Shown here: piece after piece, positions 23,980-33,403 of the stretch
Position numbering within the stretch: the stretch's first letter is position 1
Layout: each line of letters starts with the position of its first letter
NCBI GenBank assembly: GCA_937907685.1
Contig: CALCXF010000019.1
Location: forward strand, 1-64,000
Source: an uncultured Nostocoides sp.
GTDB lineage: Bacteria; Actinomycetota; Actinomycetes; Actinomycetales; Dermatophilaceae
Length of the DNA stretch: 64,000 bases
Direction of reading: 5' to 3'
Made by a program: the position numbers and the translations under genes
The notes under the pieces: model-generated
Told to the model about the DNA's origin: nothing
Database searches by the model: none
Seen by the model: only the letters and a program-made list of their open reading frames with translations

Positions 23980-25884
23980 TCAGCCGGGCAACGGGTAGGG
24001 CGAGATGACGGTCAGGTAGGGCCTGGGGTCGGTCGTCCACGGCAGACCGATGATCTGGTCCGCGCTCCGCCGCCCGGTGATGGTCCGGAACAGCTCGTAC
24101 ACCGAGGCGGTGACCGAGCCCACCGGGACCCCTTCACCGACCACCCAGCTGCGCCTACCGTCGGTCAGCTCGATCGCCGGGAGCCGGCACTCCACGAGGC
24201 GCTGGTGCAGCCAGTCGCGGTAGGCGTCGAAGCCATGGCGGGCAACGGCACTGCTGTTCGCCGGGGGTTCTCCGACGGCCTCGCGCAGGTCTTCGAGGTG
24301 CACCGCGAGGTCTGCTGCCGGCGCGGGAGCCATCCACGCGGGTCCGCCCCCCAACGCCCCGTCGCCTCGGCGCAGCGAACTCACCAGGGCGGTGCCGTGC
24401 TGCTGGAGCTGGCCCAGCAACGCGTCACGGCTGCGGTCGACCTGTCGCTCGAGGTGTCCCGCGGTCCAGGCGTCCCGCGCGGCAGCGAGCTCTGGCGTGT
24501 GCCACGCATCGAGGGCCCCCGCGAAGTACCCACTGCGCACCGTGTCCTGGGCCAGACCGGCCAGGTGTGCCAGGAGGTCCGAGACGGTCCAGTCGGGACA
24601 CGCCGGGACGACCGTCTCCAGGGCGTCGGGGTCGAGACCCTCGAGGATGACCTGGAGCTCGTTCAGGCCGTCCTCGTACGCCCACGCGGCCCGCCATCTG
24701 GCCCGGCGCGCCGGGGTCAGCACCGCTGCCGGCTCGTACCGTTTCGCGAACGAGTCGAGGAACTCCCGTCCTGCGACGGGGTCCGCTGCCAGACCCGCGT
24801 AGAGCGCGGCGGCATCCGCTCCGGGGAACCTGGCGGCCTGGAAGGACCACTCGAAGTGCCCGGCGGAGCGTTCCGTGCGCCAGGCGTCGTAGCCGTCGAG
24901 CGCGTCTCCGCGCGCCAGGGCGGTGCCGACGTGCCAGCCGTGCGCGAGGGCATCGCCGATCCCCTGCGCCGTGACCGGGTGCTTGAACATTCCCGCATCA
25001 CCCACGAGCGCCCAGCCGGCCCCGGAGGCGGGCCTCGTGAAACCCCGCAGCATGGTCTCCGGCACGACGACGACCGGGGAGGTCTGCCGTGCCTGCTGCA
25101 GCAGCCGAGGGTTGAGCACCGCCGGGAAGCGCTGTAGTGATGCCAGGTAGGCCTCTTCCCGCTCCGCAGCCGACCCACGGGTCAGCTCGGGAGGTCCGGC
25201 GACGGAGAGCAGGTGCAGACCGTCCTCGCAGGGGGTGGACATCACGCCGAGCCGCCCGTGGACGTCGATGTGGCACCAGCCGGACGCCGGGAGCCCCTCC
25301 CAGTAGGCGAAGAGCATCGCCATCTCGCCGCGGCGGTGGTCGGTGGTGGGCAGCGCGAGGCGACGGGCGACCGTGGACCGACGACCGTCGGCACCGATGA
25401 CCCATGGCGCCAGCACCCGTTCGCCGGTGGCCAGCACGACACCGCGTACGGGGTCCTCCGGCGTTCCGGCGCCGATGACGTCCTCGACGGCCGCCCCGAG
25501 TCGGGCCTCCGCCCCCGCCTTCGTCGCGCTCTCCAGCAGGGCTGCGTCCAGGGTGACCCGCCTGATCGACATCGTGCGGTCGTGACCGCCGATGGGGCTG
25601 AAGCCGCCGGCGACCGCATGACCCAGCACTCGCCAGCTGTACTCGACGGGCCGCAGCTCGTGCCTCGCACGGAGCAGCTCACCCGCGCCCAGCTCGTCCA
25701 GCAGGTGCAGGGAGTCGGGGAACAGCTGGTGGGTGGAGACCGTGTCGCTGGGGAACTCGTCGCGGTCGAGGAGCAGTACCCGCCGGCCGGCCCGCGCCAG
25801 CACGGTCGCCGTGGCGGAACCCGCGCACCGCGCGCCGACGACGATGACGTCGTACTGCTCCTGCTCATCGGAACTGCTGCTCAT
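23980..25884 (-). CDS. FAD monooxygenase fused to a maleylpyruvate-isomerase-like domain
   Basis: A 634-aa two-domain protein. Residues 1-400 are a geranylgeranyl-reductase/PHBH-type flavoprotein: dinucleotide motif VIVVGARCAGSATA at 13-26, DG motif near 166 (GADGRRS), GD motif near 295 (ALVGDAGMFKHPVTAQGIGD). Residues about 408-634 are a DinB-like maleylpyruvate isomerase N-type domain (DWTVSDLLAHLAGLA, DLAVHLEDLREAVGE), which in characterised members is mycothiol-dependent. It may oxidise an aromatic or isoprenoid substrate and handle the product with mycothiol; this is inference. ATG 25884 is preferred to GTG 25887 because GAGGAG lies 6 bp before it. The regulator gene ends 76 bp upstream. 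Confidence 0.88.
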   Translation of the reverse strand: MSSSSDEQEQYDVIVVGARCAGSATATVLARAGRRVLLLDRDEFPSDTVSTHQLFPDSLHLLDELGAGELLRARHELRPVEYSWRVLGHAVAGGFSPIGGHDRTMSIRRVTLDAALLESATKAGAEARLGAAVEDVIGAGTPEDPVRGVVLATGERVLAPWVIGADGRRSTVARRLALPTTDHRRGEMAMLFAYWEGLPASGWCHIDVHGRLGVMSTPCEDGLHLLSVAGPPELTRGSAAEREEAYLASLQRFPAVLNPRLLQQARQTSPVVVVPETMLRGFTRPASGAGWALVGDAGMFKHPVTAQGIGDALAHGWHVGTALARGDALDGYDAWRTERSAGHFEWSFQAARFPGADAAALYAGLAADPVAGREFLDSFAKRYEPAAVLTPARRARWRAAWAYEDGLNELQVILEGLDPDALETVVPACPDWTVSDLLAHLAGLAQDTVRSGYFAGALDAWHTPELAAARDAWTAGHLERQVDRSRDALLGQLQQHGTALVSSLRRGDGALGGGPAWMAPAPAADLAVHLEDLREAVGEPPANSSAVARHGFDAYRDWLHQRLVECRLPAIELTDGRRSWVVGEGVPVGSVTASVYELFRTITGRRSADQIIGLPWTTDPRPYLTVISPYPLPG

Positions 25885-25960
25885 CACTCACTCCTCGGTT
25901 GGTCGAGGACCACAGTGCCGACGAGCCGTGGAAGGTGGGTGGAAGCGCGGTGGACGGGGA

Positions 25961-28900
25961 TCACGGCGTCGCCCCCTGCCGCCACCGCGGCGCGGCGGAG
26001 ATGCTCGCGTAGACGTCGTGAGCCTCCCGCCGACGCCGGGCAGCATCGGCAGCCTCGCCGCGGTTCTCCAGCAGGGCGCCCCAGGACTCGAGGGCCTCGG
26101 CCCGTCGCCAGGGCAGTCGGTGCTCCATGAAGATCCGAACGGCGTGAGCAGACGCCGTGTCGGCGGCCTCGTCGTCACCGTGAGCGGCAGCGACGGCCGC
26201 CCTGGCCAGCTCGACCTGACCGAGGACTCCGCGCCAGTGCTCGCCGGCGGCGACGATCTGATCACAGCGCGCGACGTGGTGCTCCGCCTCGGCCGTCCGG
26301 TCCACCGCGTGCAACCGGGCCAGCTCGGCCCGAATGTCGAGCTCCGAGGGCACCTGGGGCCCGTCACCGGCCATGCGCAGCGCTCTCTCGAGCGCCGGCA
26401 CAGCGCCCTCCCGGTTCCCCAGCGTGATCCTCGCGGCGGCGAGCCACCGGAGGTTCACGGAGGCGTCGTGGAGCGTGCCGGCCGACTCGTCGGCATCCGC
26501 GGCTGCCTCCCACGCGGCCGCCGCCTTCTCCCAGTGCCCGTCGAGGTACAGGAGGGTCCGCCGCGCCAGGGCGTCCTGCGGCAGCCGTTCGGCGGCCTCG
26601 TGGGCACCCGGCAGCTCGCCCATCGCCGCGAGGGCGAGGACCAGCTGGTCGACCACGGCCCCGTGCGGGTACGCGAAGGACGTGAACCGCGGCTGACCCA
26701 GGCCGCGTCGGCACCATGCCCGCGCGCCCTCGGGGTCGAGGAGGTAGGCGTTGGAGGCGAGGGCGGCCGCGTTCACGGGCAGCCACCCCAGGTAAGGGTC
26801 GGCCAGCTCGTGGGCGATGTTCCAGGCGCGCTGCCAGGTGGAGGTCGCGTCGGCGAGGTGGCCGGCGTTGAAGGCTGCCCAGCCCTGAGCCCAGCTGCTC
26901 ACCACGGTGAGGTCGCGGCGCCCCAGGCCCGAAGCGATCGCGTCCGCGCGTCCGGCGGACTCGGCGAGGAGAGTCGTCCTGAGGCCGAGCATGGCCGCCT
27001 GCGACCTGCCCCGGTGCAGGTGGTAGACCGAGTCCGGCGCGGCCAGCAACCGCTCGGCGGCCGCGAAGTGCTCGAGGGCGCGAGGGATGTCCATGATCGA
27101 GTGGTGCATGCAGAGCGCTCCGCCGATCCGGCTGTGGATGACTCCGGCCGAGGCCTCGTCACCGATCACCAGGTAGTCGCGCAGAGCGGTCGAGAGCAAC
27201 GCCACCACGCGCGGGTAGTTCTTCCCGGACTTCAGCCGCAGCAACGCGGCGGTCACCGCAGCGTCGGCGTGCTCGCGGGTGGACGCCGCCTCCTCGAGGA
27301 GCGTGACAGCGGCCTCGGCGTGCTCCACCGCGTCGTCCCATGCGTAGACGGCTCGCGCCTCCTCCGCCGCGGCGAGGCTGTACTGCGCTGCCTCCGCCGG
27401 ATCGGCAGCCGGACCGGCCGCTCGCAGGTGGGCCGCGACGACGGCGCTGCCGCCTCTCGCCAGACGTGGCCGTGCCATGAGCGCCTGGGCAGCCCGCAGG
27501 TGCACGGAGCGCAGGCGGAGCCCCGTCAGCTGCGACCGGAGCGCGTCGCGCACGAGGTCGTTGGGGAAGGCGTAGGCGCCGGCCCACGACCGGCCCGACT
27601 CGACGAGCAGTCCGGCTGACACCGACTCGTCCAACGCGTCCTCGACGACCTCCTCCGGCAGTCGCACCACCGAGGCCAGCAGCTCGAAGTCGACCTCGGC
27701 CCCGAGAACGGCCGCCACGGGCAGCACCTCTCGAGTACGCGCCGACAGGGCGAGGAGCCGGTGGCGCAGGACGTCGCGCACGCCGACCGGGACATCCCAG
27801 GAGTCGGTGTCGCGACCGGGTTCCGCGAGGACTCTCGCCAGCTCCTTGGCGTAGAACGGGTTGCCACCCGTGTGCCGCCAGAGACGAGCCACGACACGGT
27901 CGGCGTCCGGGACCGTGTCCCTCACGAGGTCGCCCAGCTCCGACTCGTCGAGAGGCCTCAGGACGATGCGCTCCACCAGGTCGCGCGCGGCCCCGAGGTC
28001 ACCCGACAGCAACGACAGGGCCGGATGCCGGCTGCCGGGCGGGTCCCGGAAGCACAGGATGACGAGGATGCCTGCGGGAAGTCGCTCCACCACGTGGCGC
28101 AGCAGAAGGGCGCTGGCCCGGTCGATCTGCTCGGCGTTGTCGACGACGACGAGCACCGGCTCGTGGGCGGCCACCCGCCGCAGCAGCGCCATGACACCGG
28201 CGTACAGGGCGACCTCCGACCCATCCGGCGGCGGCGCACTCCCACCCACCGACACCTCCACCCGTGGCTCGAGCAGCGGCGCGACCCCGGAGCGCACCGC
28301 GTCCGGAGCACCCGCGAGGTTCTCGAGAACCTCGGCTGAGCTCCGAAGTGCCGCCGCGACCGGCTCGTACGGCCGTCCCGCAGGGTCGCAGCGGCCCACG
28401 AGCACGGGGTGCCCCCGCTCCGCGGCGCGCGCGGCGACTCCCGCCACGAGGTGCGTCTTCCCGATGCCCTCTTCGCCCGAGATGAGCACCAGGCGCCGGC
28501 CGCCGAGACCTACCGCGTCCCAGGCTGCGTCCAGCCGCGCGACCTCGGAGGTACGGCCGACCAGCCGGGTCCGCGCCAGCGTGGCGAAGACCGCGTCGGG
28601 CGGGCGGGGCGAGGTGCGGGCTGGTCCCCGGGTCGGCGTCCCGGGATCGGGGGGCTCAGCCTCCCCGAGGAGCACCGGGTCCTGCCGGAGCACGCTCTGG
28701 CTCAGCGTCTGGAGCTCAGGACCGGGATCGAGGCCCAGCTCGTCGGCCAGAAGGGATCGGGTCCTCCCGTAGACGTCGAGGGCCTCCGCCTGTCGACCGG
28801 ACCGGTACAGGGCCACCATCAGCTGGGCGGTGAACCGCTCCCGGAACGGGTGGGCCGCCACGAGTGTCTCGAGCTCCGCCACGACCTCACGGTGCCGACC

Positions 28901-29434
28901 GGCCGCCAGCTCGGCCGCTGCCAGGACCTCCAGGGCACCCAGCCGCACCTCTTCGAGGCGAGCTGCCTCGACCGCCGCGTCGTCCACCTCCTCGAGGTCG
29001 GAGTACGGCTGGCCTCGCCAGAGCCGGAGGGCCTCGCGGACGTGCGCTGCCGCTCGCTGCGGGCGGTCCAGCCCGAGGGCCTCCTGAGCCAGACCGACGA
29101 GCTGTTCGAACCGCTCGACGTCGACCTGGCCCGGCGCCAGCACGAGGCTGTATCCGGCAGGGCCGGTGGTGAGGGCGACCTCGGGCGCGACACCCGCCAG
29201 AAACCGTCGCAGGTGTGAGACGTGGCTGCGCAGCGTCACGTCCGCGCCGGTCGGCGGGGCATCCCCCCACAGGCCGTGGACGAGCCGCGGTGCGGACACC
29301 GCGCGGTTGCGGTGCAGGACCAGCAGACTCAGGAGGACCCGCAGCTTGCTCCCGCCGACCGGATGCTGCACCCCGCCGGCGCTCCGAACCTCCACCGGTC
29401 CGAGCACGCCGAGCTGCGCAGCGGTGCTGGTCAT
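25961..29434 (-). CDS. AfsR/SARP-family regulator with BTAD and AAA ATPase domains
   Basis: A 1157-aa regulator. Residues about 5-100 are an OmpR-type winged helix (LGVLGPVEV ... SKLRVLLSLLVLHRNRAVSA). About 103-250 are the bacterial transcriptional activation domain (VDVERFEQLVGLAQEALGLD). An AAA-type ATPase follows with P-loop ISGEEGIGKT near 318-327 and Walker B VLVVVDNAEQ. The last 500 residues are TPR-like helices. This is the large SARP layout that activates secondary-metabolism or local metabolic genes in actinobacteria. ATG 29434 is preferred to GTG 29446 because GAGGA sits 6 bp before it. It is immediately upstream of the monooxygenase-methyltransferase pair, its likely targets. Confidence 0.92.
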   Translation of the reverse strand: MTSTAAQLGVLGPVEVRSAGGVQHPVGGSKLRVLLSLLVLHRNRAVSAPRLVHGLWGDAPPTGADVTLRSHVSHLRRFLAGVAPEVALTTGPAGYSLVLAPGQVDVERFEQLVGLAQEALGLDRPQRAAAHVREALRLWRGQPYSDLEEVDDAAVEAARLEEVRLGALEVLAAAELAAGRHREVVAELETLVAAHPFRERFTAQLMVALYRSGRQAEALDVYGRTRSLLADELGLDPGPELQTLSQSVLRQDPVLLGEAEPPDPGTPTRGPARTSPRPPDAVFATLARTRLVGRTSEVARLDAAWDAVGLGGRRLVLISGEEGIGKTHLVAGVAARAAERGHPVLVGRCDPAGRPYEPVAAALRSSAEVLENLAGAPDAVRSGVAPLLEPRVEVSVGGSAPPPDGSEVALYAGVMALLRRVAAHEPVLVVVDNAEQIDRASALLLRHVVERLPAGILVILCFRDPPGSRHPALSLLSGDLGAARDLVERIVLRPLDESELGDLVRDTVPDADRVVARLWRHTGGNPFYAKELARVLAEPGRDTDSWDVPVGVRDVLRHRLLALSARTREVLPVAAVLGAEVDFELLASVVRLPEEVVEDALDESVSAGLLVESGRSWAGAYAFPNDLVRDALRSQLTGLRLRSVHLRAAQALMARPRLARGGSAVVAAHLRAAGPAADPAEAAQYSLAAAEEARAVYAWDDAVEHAEAAVTLLEEAASTREHADAAVTAALLRLKSGKNYPRVVALLSTALRDYLVIGDEASAGVIHSRIGGALCMHHSIMDIPRALEHFAAAERLLAAPDSVYHLHRGRSQAAMLGLRTTLLAESAGRADAIASGLGRRDLTVVSSWAQGWAAFNAGHLADATSTWQRAWNIAHELADPYLGWLPVNAAALASNAYLLDPEGARAWCRRGLGQPRFTSFAYPHGAVVDQLVLALAAMGELPGAHEAAERLPQDALARRTLLYLDGHWEKAAAAWEAAADADESAGTLHDASVNLRWLAAARITLGNREGAVPALERALRMAGDGPQVPSELDIRAELARLHAVDRTAEAEHHVARCDQIVAAGEHWRGVLGQVELARAAVAAAHGDDEAADTASAHAVRIFMEHRLPWRRAEALESWGALLENRGEAADAARRRREAHDVYASISAAPRWRQGATP

Positions 29435-29502
29435 GTCAGTCCTCACGAGGTCGGCGAGGTGCCTCCCAAAAGTAGCGGACGGTGCATGAGGTGTCCCTCC
29501 AC

Positions 29503-29889
29503 TCAGGGGGTCGGCGTGGACCGCACGTAGCCGGGGATCTCGGCGAGGTGGGTGTAGACGGGAAGGCCGCGCTCACGCGCGATGGCGACGTCCTGGTCGG
29601 CGCCGGTCGACGTCCCGGGCAGGCGCAGCACGGCGTCGCAGTGCTCCAGCAGCCGTTGGGCCGTCGGGTACATCACGTGCTGCGCCAAGGGGTCGGTGAC
29701 GCCTCCGGCACCGGCACTGCGCAGGACCGGAAGGGCGACCCACTCCCCGATCATCGGCACGTGACCGGCGCGGAAGATCGGCCAGGCGGCCTCCTCGAGT
29801 CGAGCGAGGTTGGCCGCCAGCAGGTCGGGGTCGTCCCCCGTCCCGGAGCGGTACGGACCGGCGATGAGGATCAGCATGGGGCCTGTCAT
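29503..29889 (-). CDS. DUF4406-like nucleoside-2-deoxyribosyltransferase-fold protein
   Basis: 128 aa. The opening MLILIAGPYRSGTGDDPDLL and the C-terminal LLEHCDAVLRLPGTSTGADQ with DVAIARERGLPVY match the small DUF4406 family, whose fold resembles nucleoside deoxyribosyltransferases; catalytic function is not established. ATG 29889 (MTGPMLIL) is used; ATG 29877 is possible. It is divergent from a DeoR-type regulator with only 56 bp between starts, which suggests that the regulator controls it. Confidence 0.82.
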   Translation of the reverse strand: MTGPMLILIAGPYRSGTGDDPDLLAANLARLEEAAWPIFRAGHVPMIGEWVALPVLRSAGAGGVTDPLAQHVMYPTAQRLLEHCDAVLRLPGTSTGADQDVAIARERGLPVYTHLAEIPGYVRSTPTP

Positions 29890-29908
29890 GTGTGGGATAC
29901 TATGGGAT

Positions 29909-29948
29909 AACACGCATGAATGTAAAGAACCATGGAGGAACACGCATG
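29909..29948. promoter_or_regulatory. Direct repeats in the DUF4406-deoR intergenic region
   Basis: AACACGCATG occurs at 29909-29918 and again at 29939-29948, exactly 30 bp apart (about three helical turns). GGGATA is also repeated at 29894-29899 and 29904-29909. DeoR/GlpR-type regulators often bind repeats of this kind. The second copy overlaps the regulator's start codon, consistent with autoregulation. Inference. Confidence 0.5.
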
Positions 29949-30701
29949 CTTGCGGCGCAGCGTCGAGATGTTCTCTTGTCGCGCCTGGCCACGGACGGCC
30001 GGCTGGTCGCCAAGGACATCGCCCGCGAGCTCGGCGTCACGGAGGACAGCATCAGACGTGACCTGCGCGACCTCGCAGCGGCAGGCCTGTGCCAACGGGT
30101 CTACGGCGGTGCGCTGCCGGCGTCCCCCGCCGTTGCCGGCTATGCAGTGCGGGCTTCGGTGGCGATGGACAGCAAGCAACGGGTCGCGCAGGCGGCGGCC
30201 GCCCTGGTCCGGCCGGGCACGACCGTCCTCCTCGATGGTGGGACGACCGCCCTGGCCGTCACCGCCGCCCTGCCACGAGACCTGACGGCCACCGTCATCA
30301 CCCACAGCCCGACGGTCGCCGCTGCGCTCGTCGACCACCCCACCGTGGAGGTCTTCGTGCTGGGCGGACAGCTCTTCAAGCACTCCGCCGTCACCTGCGG
30401 CGCGGCGGCGGCGGAGGCCGCGTCCAGGGTGCACGCCGACCTGTTCCTCCTCGGCGTGACCGGCGTCCACCACGAGGCGGGACTGACGACCGGCGACGCC
30501 GACGAGGCCGCGATGAAGCGCACGTTGGCCGGGCGGGCGGCGGAGACGTACGTCCTGGCCAGCAGCGAGAAGATCGGGGCCGCATCGGCTTTCGTCGTCC
30601 TGCCGTTCCAGGAGGTCAGCGGCATCATCACCGATGCCCCCGCCGACCACCCGGTCCTCGCCCACCTCGAACGCGCCGGTGTCGCCACCATCCGGCCCTG
30701 A
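29946..30701 (+). CDS. DeoR/GlpR-family transcriptional regulator
   Basis: A 251-aa regulator: N-terminal HTH (RRDVLLSRLATDGRLVAKDI, RELGVTEDSIRRDLRDLAAA) and a C-terminal DeoRC sugar-phosphate sensor domain (TVLLDGGTTALAVTAALP, LGVTGVHHEAGLTTGDADEA, VLASSEKIGAASAFVV). Members repress sugar or nucleoside catabolism until a phosphorylated sugar binds. ATG 29946 has GGAGGAA five bases before it. Divergent from the DUF4406 gene; converges on a phosphotransferase gene with 10 bp between. Effector unknown. Confidence 0.92.
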   Translation: MLAAQRRDVLLSRLATDGRLVAKDIARELGVTEDSIRRDLRDLAAAGLCQRVYGGALPASPAVAGYAVRASVAMDSKQRVAQAAAALVRPGTTVLLDGGTTALAVTAALPRDLTATVITHSPTVAAALVDHPTVEVFVLGGQLFKHSAVTCGAAAAEAASRVHADLFLLGVTGVHHEAGLTTGDADEAAMKRTLAGRAAETYVLASSEKIGAASAFVVLPFQEVSGIITDAPADHPVLAHLERAGVATIRP

Positions 30702-30711
30702 CGCGGCTTCC

Positions 30712-31920
30712 CTAGCTCGGCTCCGCGGGCGCCTTGTCGGCGGCCTGCCGCAGCATGGCCGTGACGTCCGAGGCGTGGTAGACCCGCTCGTCGGGTTCGA
30801 TCGCGGCGCAGAAGTCCGCATACATGACGGCGGCGAGCAACGGCAGCACCGGGCGCAGCAGGGCGGCGGCACGCTCGGGGTCCGCGGACGGCGCGATGCG
30901 CCGCCAGGCGGCCACGAACGCCTCCCGGGCGGCGGCGCGGTCCTCCGGCCCGAGCCGGTGGACGAAGGCCAGCTCGTCGATGAGGGGGTTGCCCACGAAC
31001 GAGTCGCCCCAGTCGAGGATCACGTACTGGTCGACAGGCCCTCCGACGTTGCCGGGGTGGAAGTCACCGTGGACCAGCGCGTCCGGGATCCCGCACGAGT
31101 CGATCTCGCCCAGGCGGCGCGGGAGGTCGTGGACGAGCGCGTCGACGACCTGACGCTCAGCAGCGGTCAGCGTCGACGCGTGCTCGTCGACGACGGCGAC
31201 GATCCGGGGCAGCATCACGGACAGGCGCCGGTCCGGGACGCCGCGGGTGACCAGGTCGTCGGTTCGGCCTACGGACCGTTCCTGCAGGTGGGTCAGCAGG
31301 TCCACCATGGGCAGGAGGAGGGCTGGGCTCCGGGTGTCGTGGTTGCTCGGGCCGGGGATCTCGGCCATGAGCACCCGCCCCCGCGTGTGCGCGACCAGGC
31401 GAGGAGCGGTCTCGGGCCCGATCCAGTCGATGACCGCTCCCTCGTGCGCGAAGAAGGACGGGACGGCCTTGAGCCACACCTTCCCCTCGGACGTCGGTAG
31501 TCGCCAGATCGCCGAGAGGTTCCACGACCGCATCTGCTCGGGTCGGCCCGTCAACCGGATGCCGCGGCCGACGAGCTCCTCCTCGGCCCAGGCCAGCAGG
31601 GCTCCCGGCCCTCCGGGGCGAGCCCACACCTGCCGGAGGGGGTGGTCGGCGAGGGGGTCACCGGCATACGGCTCGAGCGCGATGATCGGCGGGCTGGCCG
31701 TCTCCGCGAGGTACGTGACGTGGCCACCCCACAGCCGGTCGGACGGCGCGTCGAGCAGCCGCAGGACCGTGACGTCGATGCCGAAGCGGTCGCGGACCGC
31801 CGCGACGACGTCGTGGCTCTCGGGCCACCACGGCATCGAGAGCTCGACCGGCGGGAGGCAGCCCACAACCGACCCGTTCTGCACGAGGACGAGAGATGCG
31901 GTGCGTCCGGCTTCGCTCAC
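30712..31920 (-). CDS. Aminoglycoside-phosphotransferase-fold (APH) protein
   Basis: A 402-aa protein. The C-terminal half holds the kinase-like motifs of the APH/choline kinase family: catalytic loop ALVHGDFHPGNVGG and metal-binding YVILDWGDSFVGNPLIDELA. The N-terminal 150 residues are an uncharacterised domain with a faintly Nudix-like opening. Substrate is unknown; a resistance role cannot be claimed. GTG 31920 is chosen because TATCCT (31933-31928) lies exactly 7 nt before it, suggesting a leaderless mRNA; GTG 31926 is also in frame. Divergent from an MFS gene with 67 bp between. Confidence 0.85.
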   Translation of the reverse strand: MSEAGRTASLVLVQNGSVVGCLPPVELSMPWWPESHDVVAAVRDRFGIDVTVLRLLDAPSDRLWGGHVTYLAETASPPIIALEPYAGDPLADHPLRQVWARPGGPGALLAWAEEELVGRGIRLTGRPEQMRSWNLSAIWRLPTSEGKVWLKAVPSFFAHEGAVIDWIGPETAPRLVAHTRGRVLMAEIPGPSNHDTRSPALLLPMVDLLTHLQERSVGRTDDLVTRGVPDRRLSVMLPRIVAVVDEHASTLTAAERQVVDALVHDLPRRLGEIDSCGIPDALVHGDFHPGNVGGPVDQYVILDWGDSFVGNPLIDELAFVHRLGPEDRAAAREAFVAAWRRIAPSADPERAAALLRPVLPLLAAVMYADFCAAIEPDERVYHASDVTAMLRQAADKAPAEPS

Positions 31921-31927
31921 CCGCACG

Positions 31928-31933
31928 AGGATA
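31928..31933 (-). promoter_or_regulatory. -10 box for leaderless APH-type gene
   Basis: TATCCT on the minus strand, 7 nt before GTG 31920. No ribosome site is visible. The -35 region is poor. Confidence 0.45.
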
Positions 31934-31987
31934 GGGAGCCTGTCCGCCGGACGTGCCCCGCAGCGCGCCGCGTGGTACGCATACGGG

Positions 31988-33403
31988 GTGAACCGCCCCG
32001 CCCCCCTGGAAGCCGCGGCGCCTGCGGTCCTCGAGCGCGGGTCCCGGCGCGGACGGCTCATGCTCATCGGGGTCACCCTGGGTTCGGGCATCGCGATCCT
32101 CGACGGCTCCGTCGTCAACGTCGCCCTCCGCAGCATCGGCGAGGACCTCGACGCCTCCCTCGCGCAGCTCCAGTGGGTCGTCAACGGCTATCTCCTGGCC
32201 CTCGCCTCGCTCGTCCTCGTCGGCGGTGCGCTCGGCGACCGGCTGGGGCGCCGGCGGGTCTACCTCGTCGGCGTCACCTGGTTCATGGTCGCGTCCGGCC
32301 TGTGTGCGCTCGCGCAGACACCCGGCCAGCTCGTCGCCCTCCGCGTGCTGCAGGGCGTCGGCGCCGCCCTGCTCACACCCGGAGCGCTCTCGCTCATCCA
32401 GGCCTCGTTCACCGCGAAGGACCGGGCCCCGGCGATCGGGACGTGGGCGGGATTCTCCGGCATCGCCGCGGCCGTCGGCCCCATCCTCGGTGGGTGGATC
32501 GTCGACACGACGACGTGGCGCTGGATCTTCGCGATCAACGTCCCCCTGTGCCTCGGCGTTCTCGCCCTCACCTGGTACGCCGCTCCCGAGAGCCGTGACC
32601 CCGACCACTCGGGGCGGTTCGACGTGCCGGGGGCCGGCCTCACAGTGGTGTCCCTCGGTGCGCTCACCTACGCCCTCACGGCCACGACCGAGGCGCCTGC
32701 CGGTGTCGTCGCGCTCGCGTACGCCGTGGCCGTCGCGGCAGCGGCAGCGTTCCTCGTCCGGGAACGGCGGACGGCACACCCGCTGGTTCCCCTGGGTCTG
32801 TTCCGCTCCCGGGTGTTCTCGGCGGCCAACGGGATGACGCTGCTCGTCTACGGTGCCCTGGGCGGGGTGTCGCTCTTCACCGTGCTCCAGCTCCAGGCGG
32901 CCGGGTGGAGCGCACTCGAGGCCGGGCTGTCGGGACTGCCGATGACCATTGCCCTGCTGTTGCTGTCGTCGCGGGCGGCGGCACTCTCGGCCCGGATCGG
33001 CCCCCGGATCCCGATGACGCTCGGCCCTCTCATCTGCTCCGCGGGGACCCTCCTGCTTCTCGCGGTCGGGCTAGACGCGACATGGCTCGACGTCCTGCCG
33101 GGCATGACCGTCTTCGCCCTCGGTCTCGCGCTGCTCGTCTCACCGCTCACCGCGGCGGTGCTGGACGCTGCCCCCGACCGGGTCGCCGGCGTCGCGAGCG
33201 GCGTGAACAACGCCGTGGCCCGCGCCGGGTCGCTCCTCGCCGTGGCGGCCCTGCCGGCCCTCGTGGGTCTCGCCGGTGACGAGTACCTCGACCCGGCGGC
33301 CATGACGAGTGGTTACCGGGGGGCGATGCTCTGGTGCGCCGCCCTGCTCGCGGCAGGCGGCGTCATCAGCTGGTTCGGGCTGGGCCGAGCAGAGCGTCGG
33401 TGA
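31988..33403 (+). CDS. MFS drug transporter, DHA2 (14-helix) family
   Basis: A 471-aa membrane protein with about 14 hydrophobic segments. The DHA2 motif LDGSVVNVALRSI lies in the first helix, and GGALGDRLGRRRVYL forms the loop 2-3 motif A. Proton-driven multidrug or antiseptic efflux is the usual role. GTG 31988 directly precedes the polar N-terminus. The end overlaps the hydrolase gene on the other strand by 38 bp. Confidence 0.9.
   Translation: MNRPAPLEAAAPAVLERGSRRGRLMLIGVTLGSGIAILDGSVVNVALRSIGEDLDASLAQLQWVVNGYLLALASLVLVGGALGDRLGRRRVYLVGVTWFMVASGLCALAQTPGQLVALRVLQGVGAALLTPGALSLIQASFTAKDRAPAIGTWAGFSGIAAAVGPILGGWIVDTTTWRWIFAINVPLCLGVLALTWYAAPESRDPDHSGRFDVPGAGLTVVSLGALTYALTATTEAPAGVVALAYAVAVAAAAAFLVRERRTAHPLVPLGLFRSRVFSAANGMTLLVYGALGGVSLFTVLQLQAAGWSALEAGLSGLPMTIALLLLSSRAAALSARIGPRIPMTLGPLICSAGTLLLLAVGLDATWLDVLPGMTVFALGLALLVSPLTAAVLDAAPDRVAGVASGVNNAVARAGSLLAVAALPALVGLAGDEYLDPAAMTSGYRGAMLWCAALLAAGGVISWFGLGRAERR

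Noticed and set aside
30712..31920. Aminoglycoside resistance gene
   Set aside because: Only the general APH-fold motifs match. The unusual N-terminal domain and the housekeeping context give no support for drug modification.
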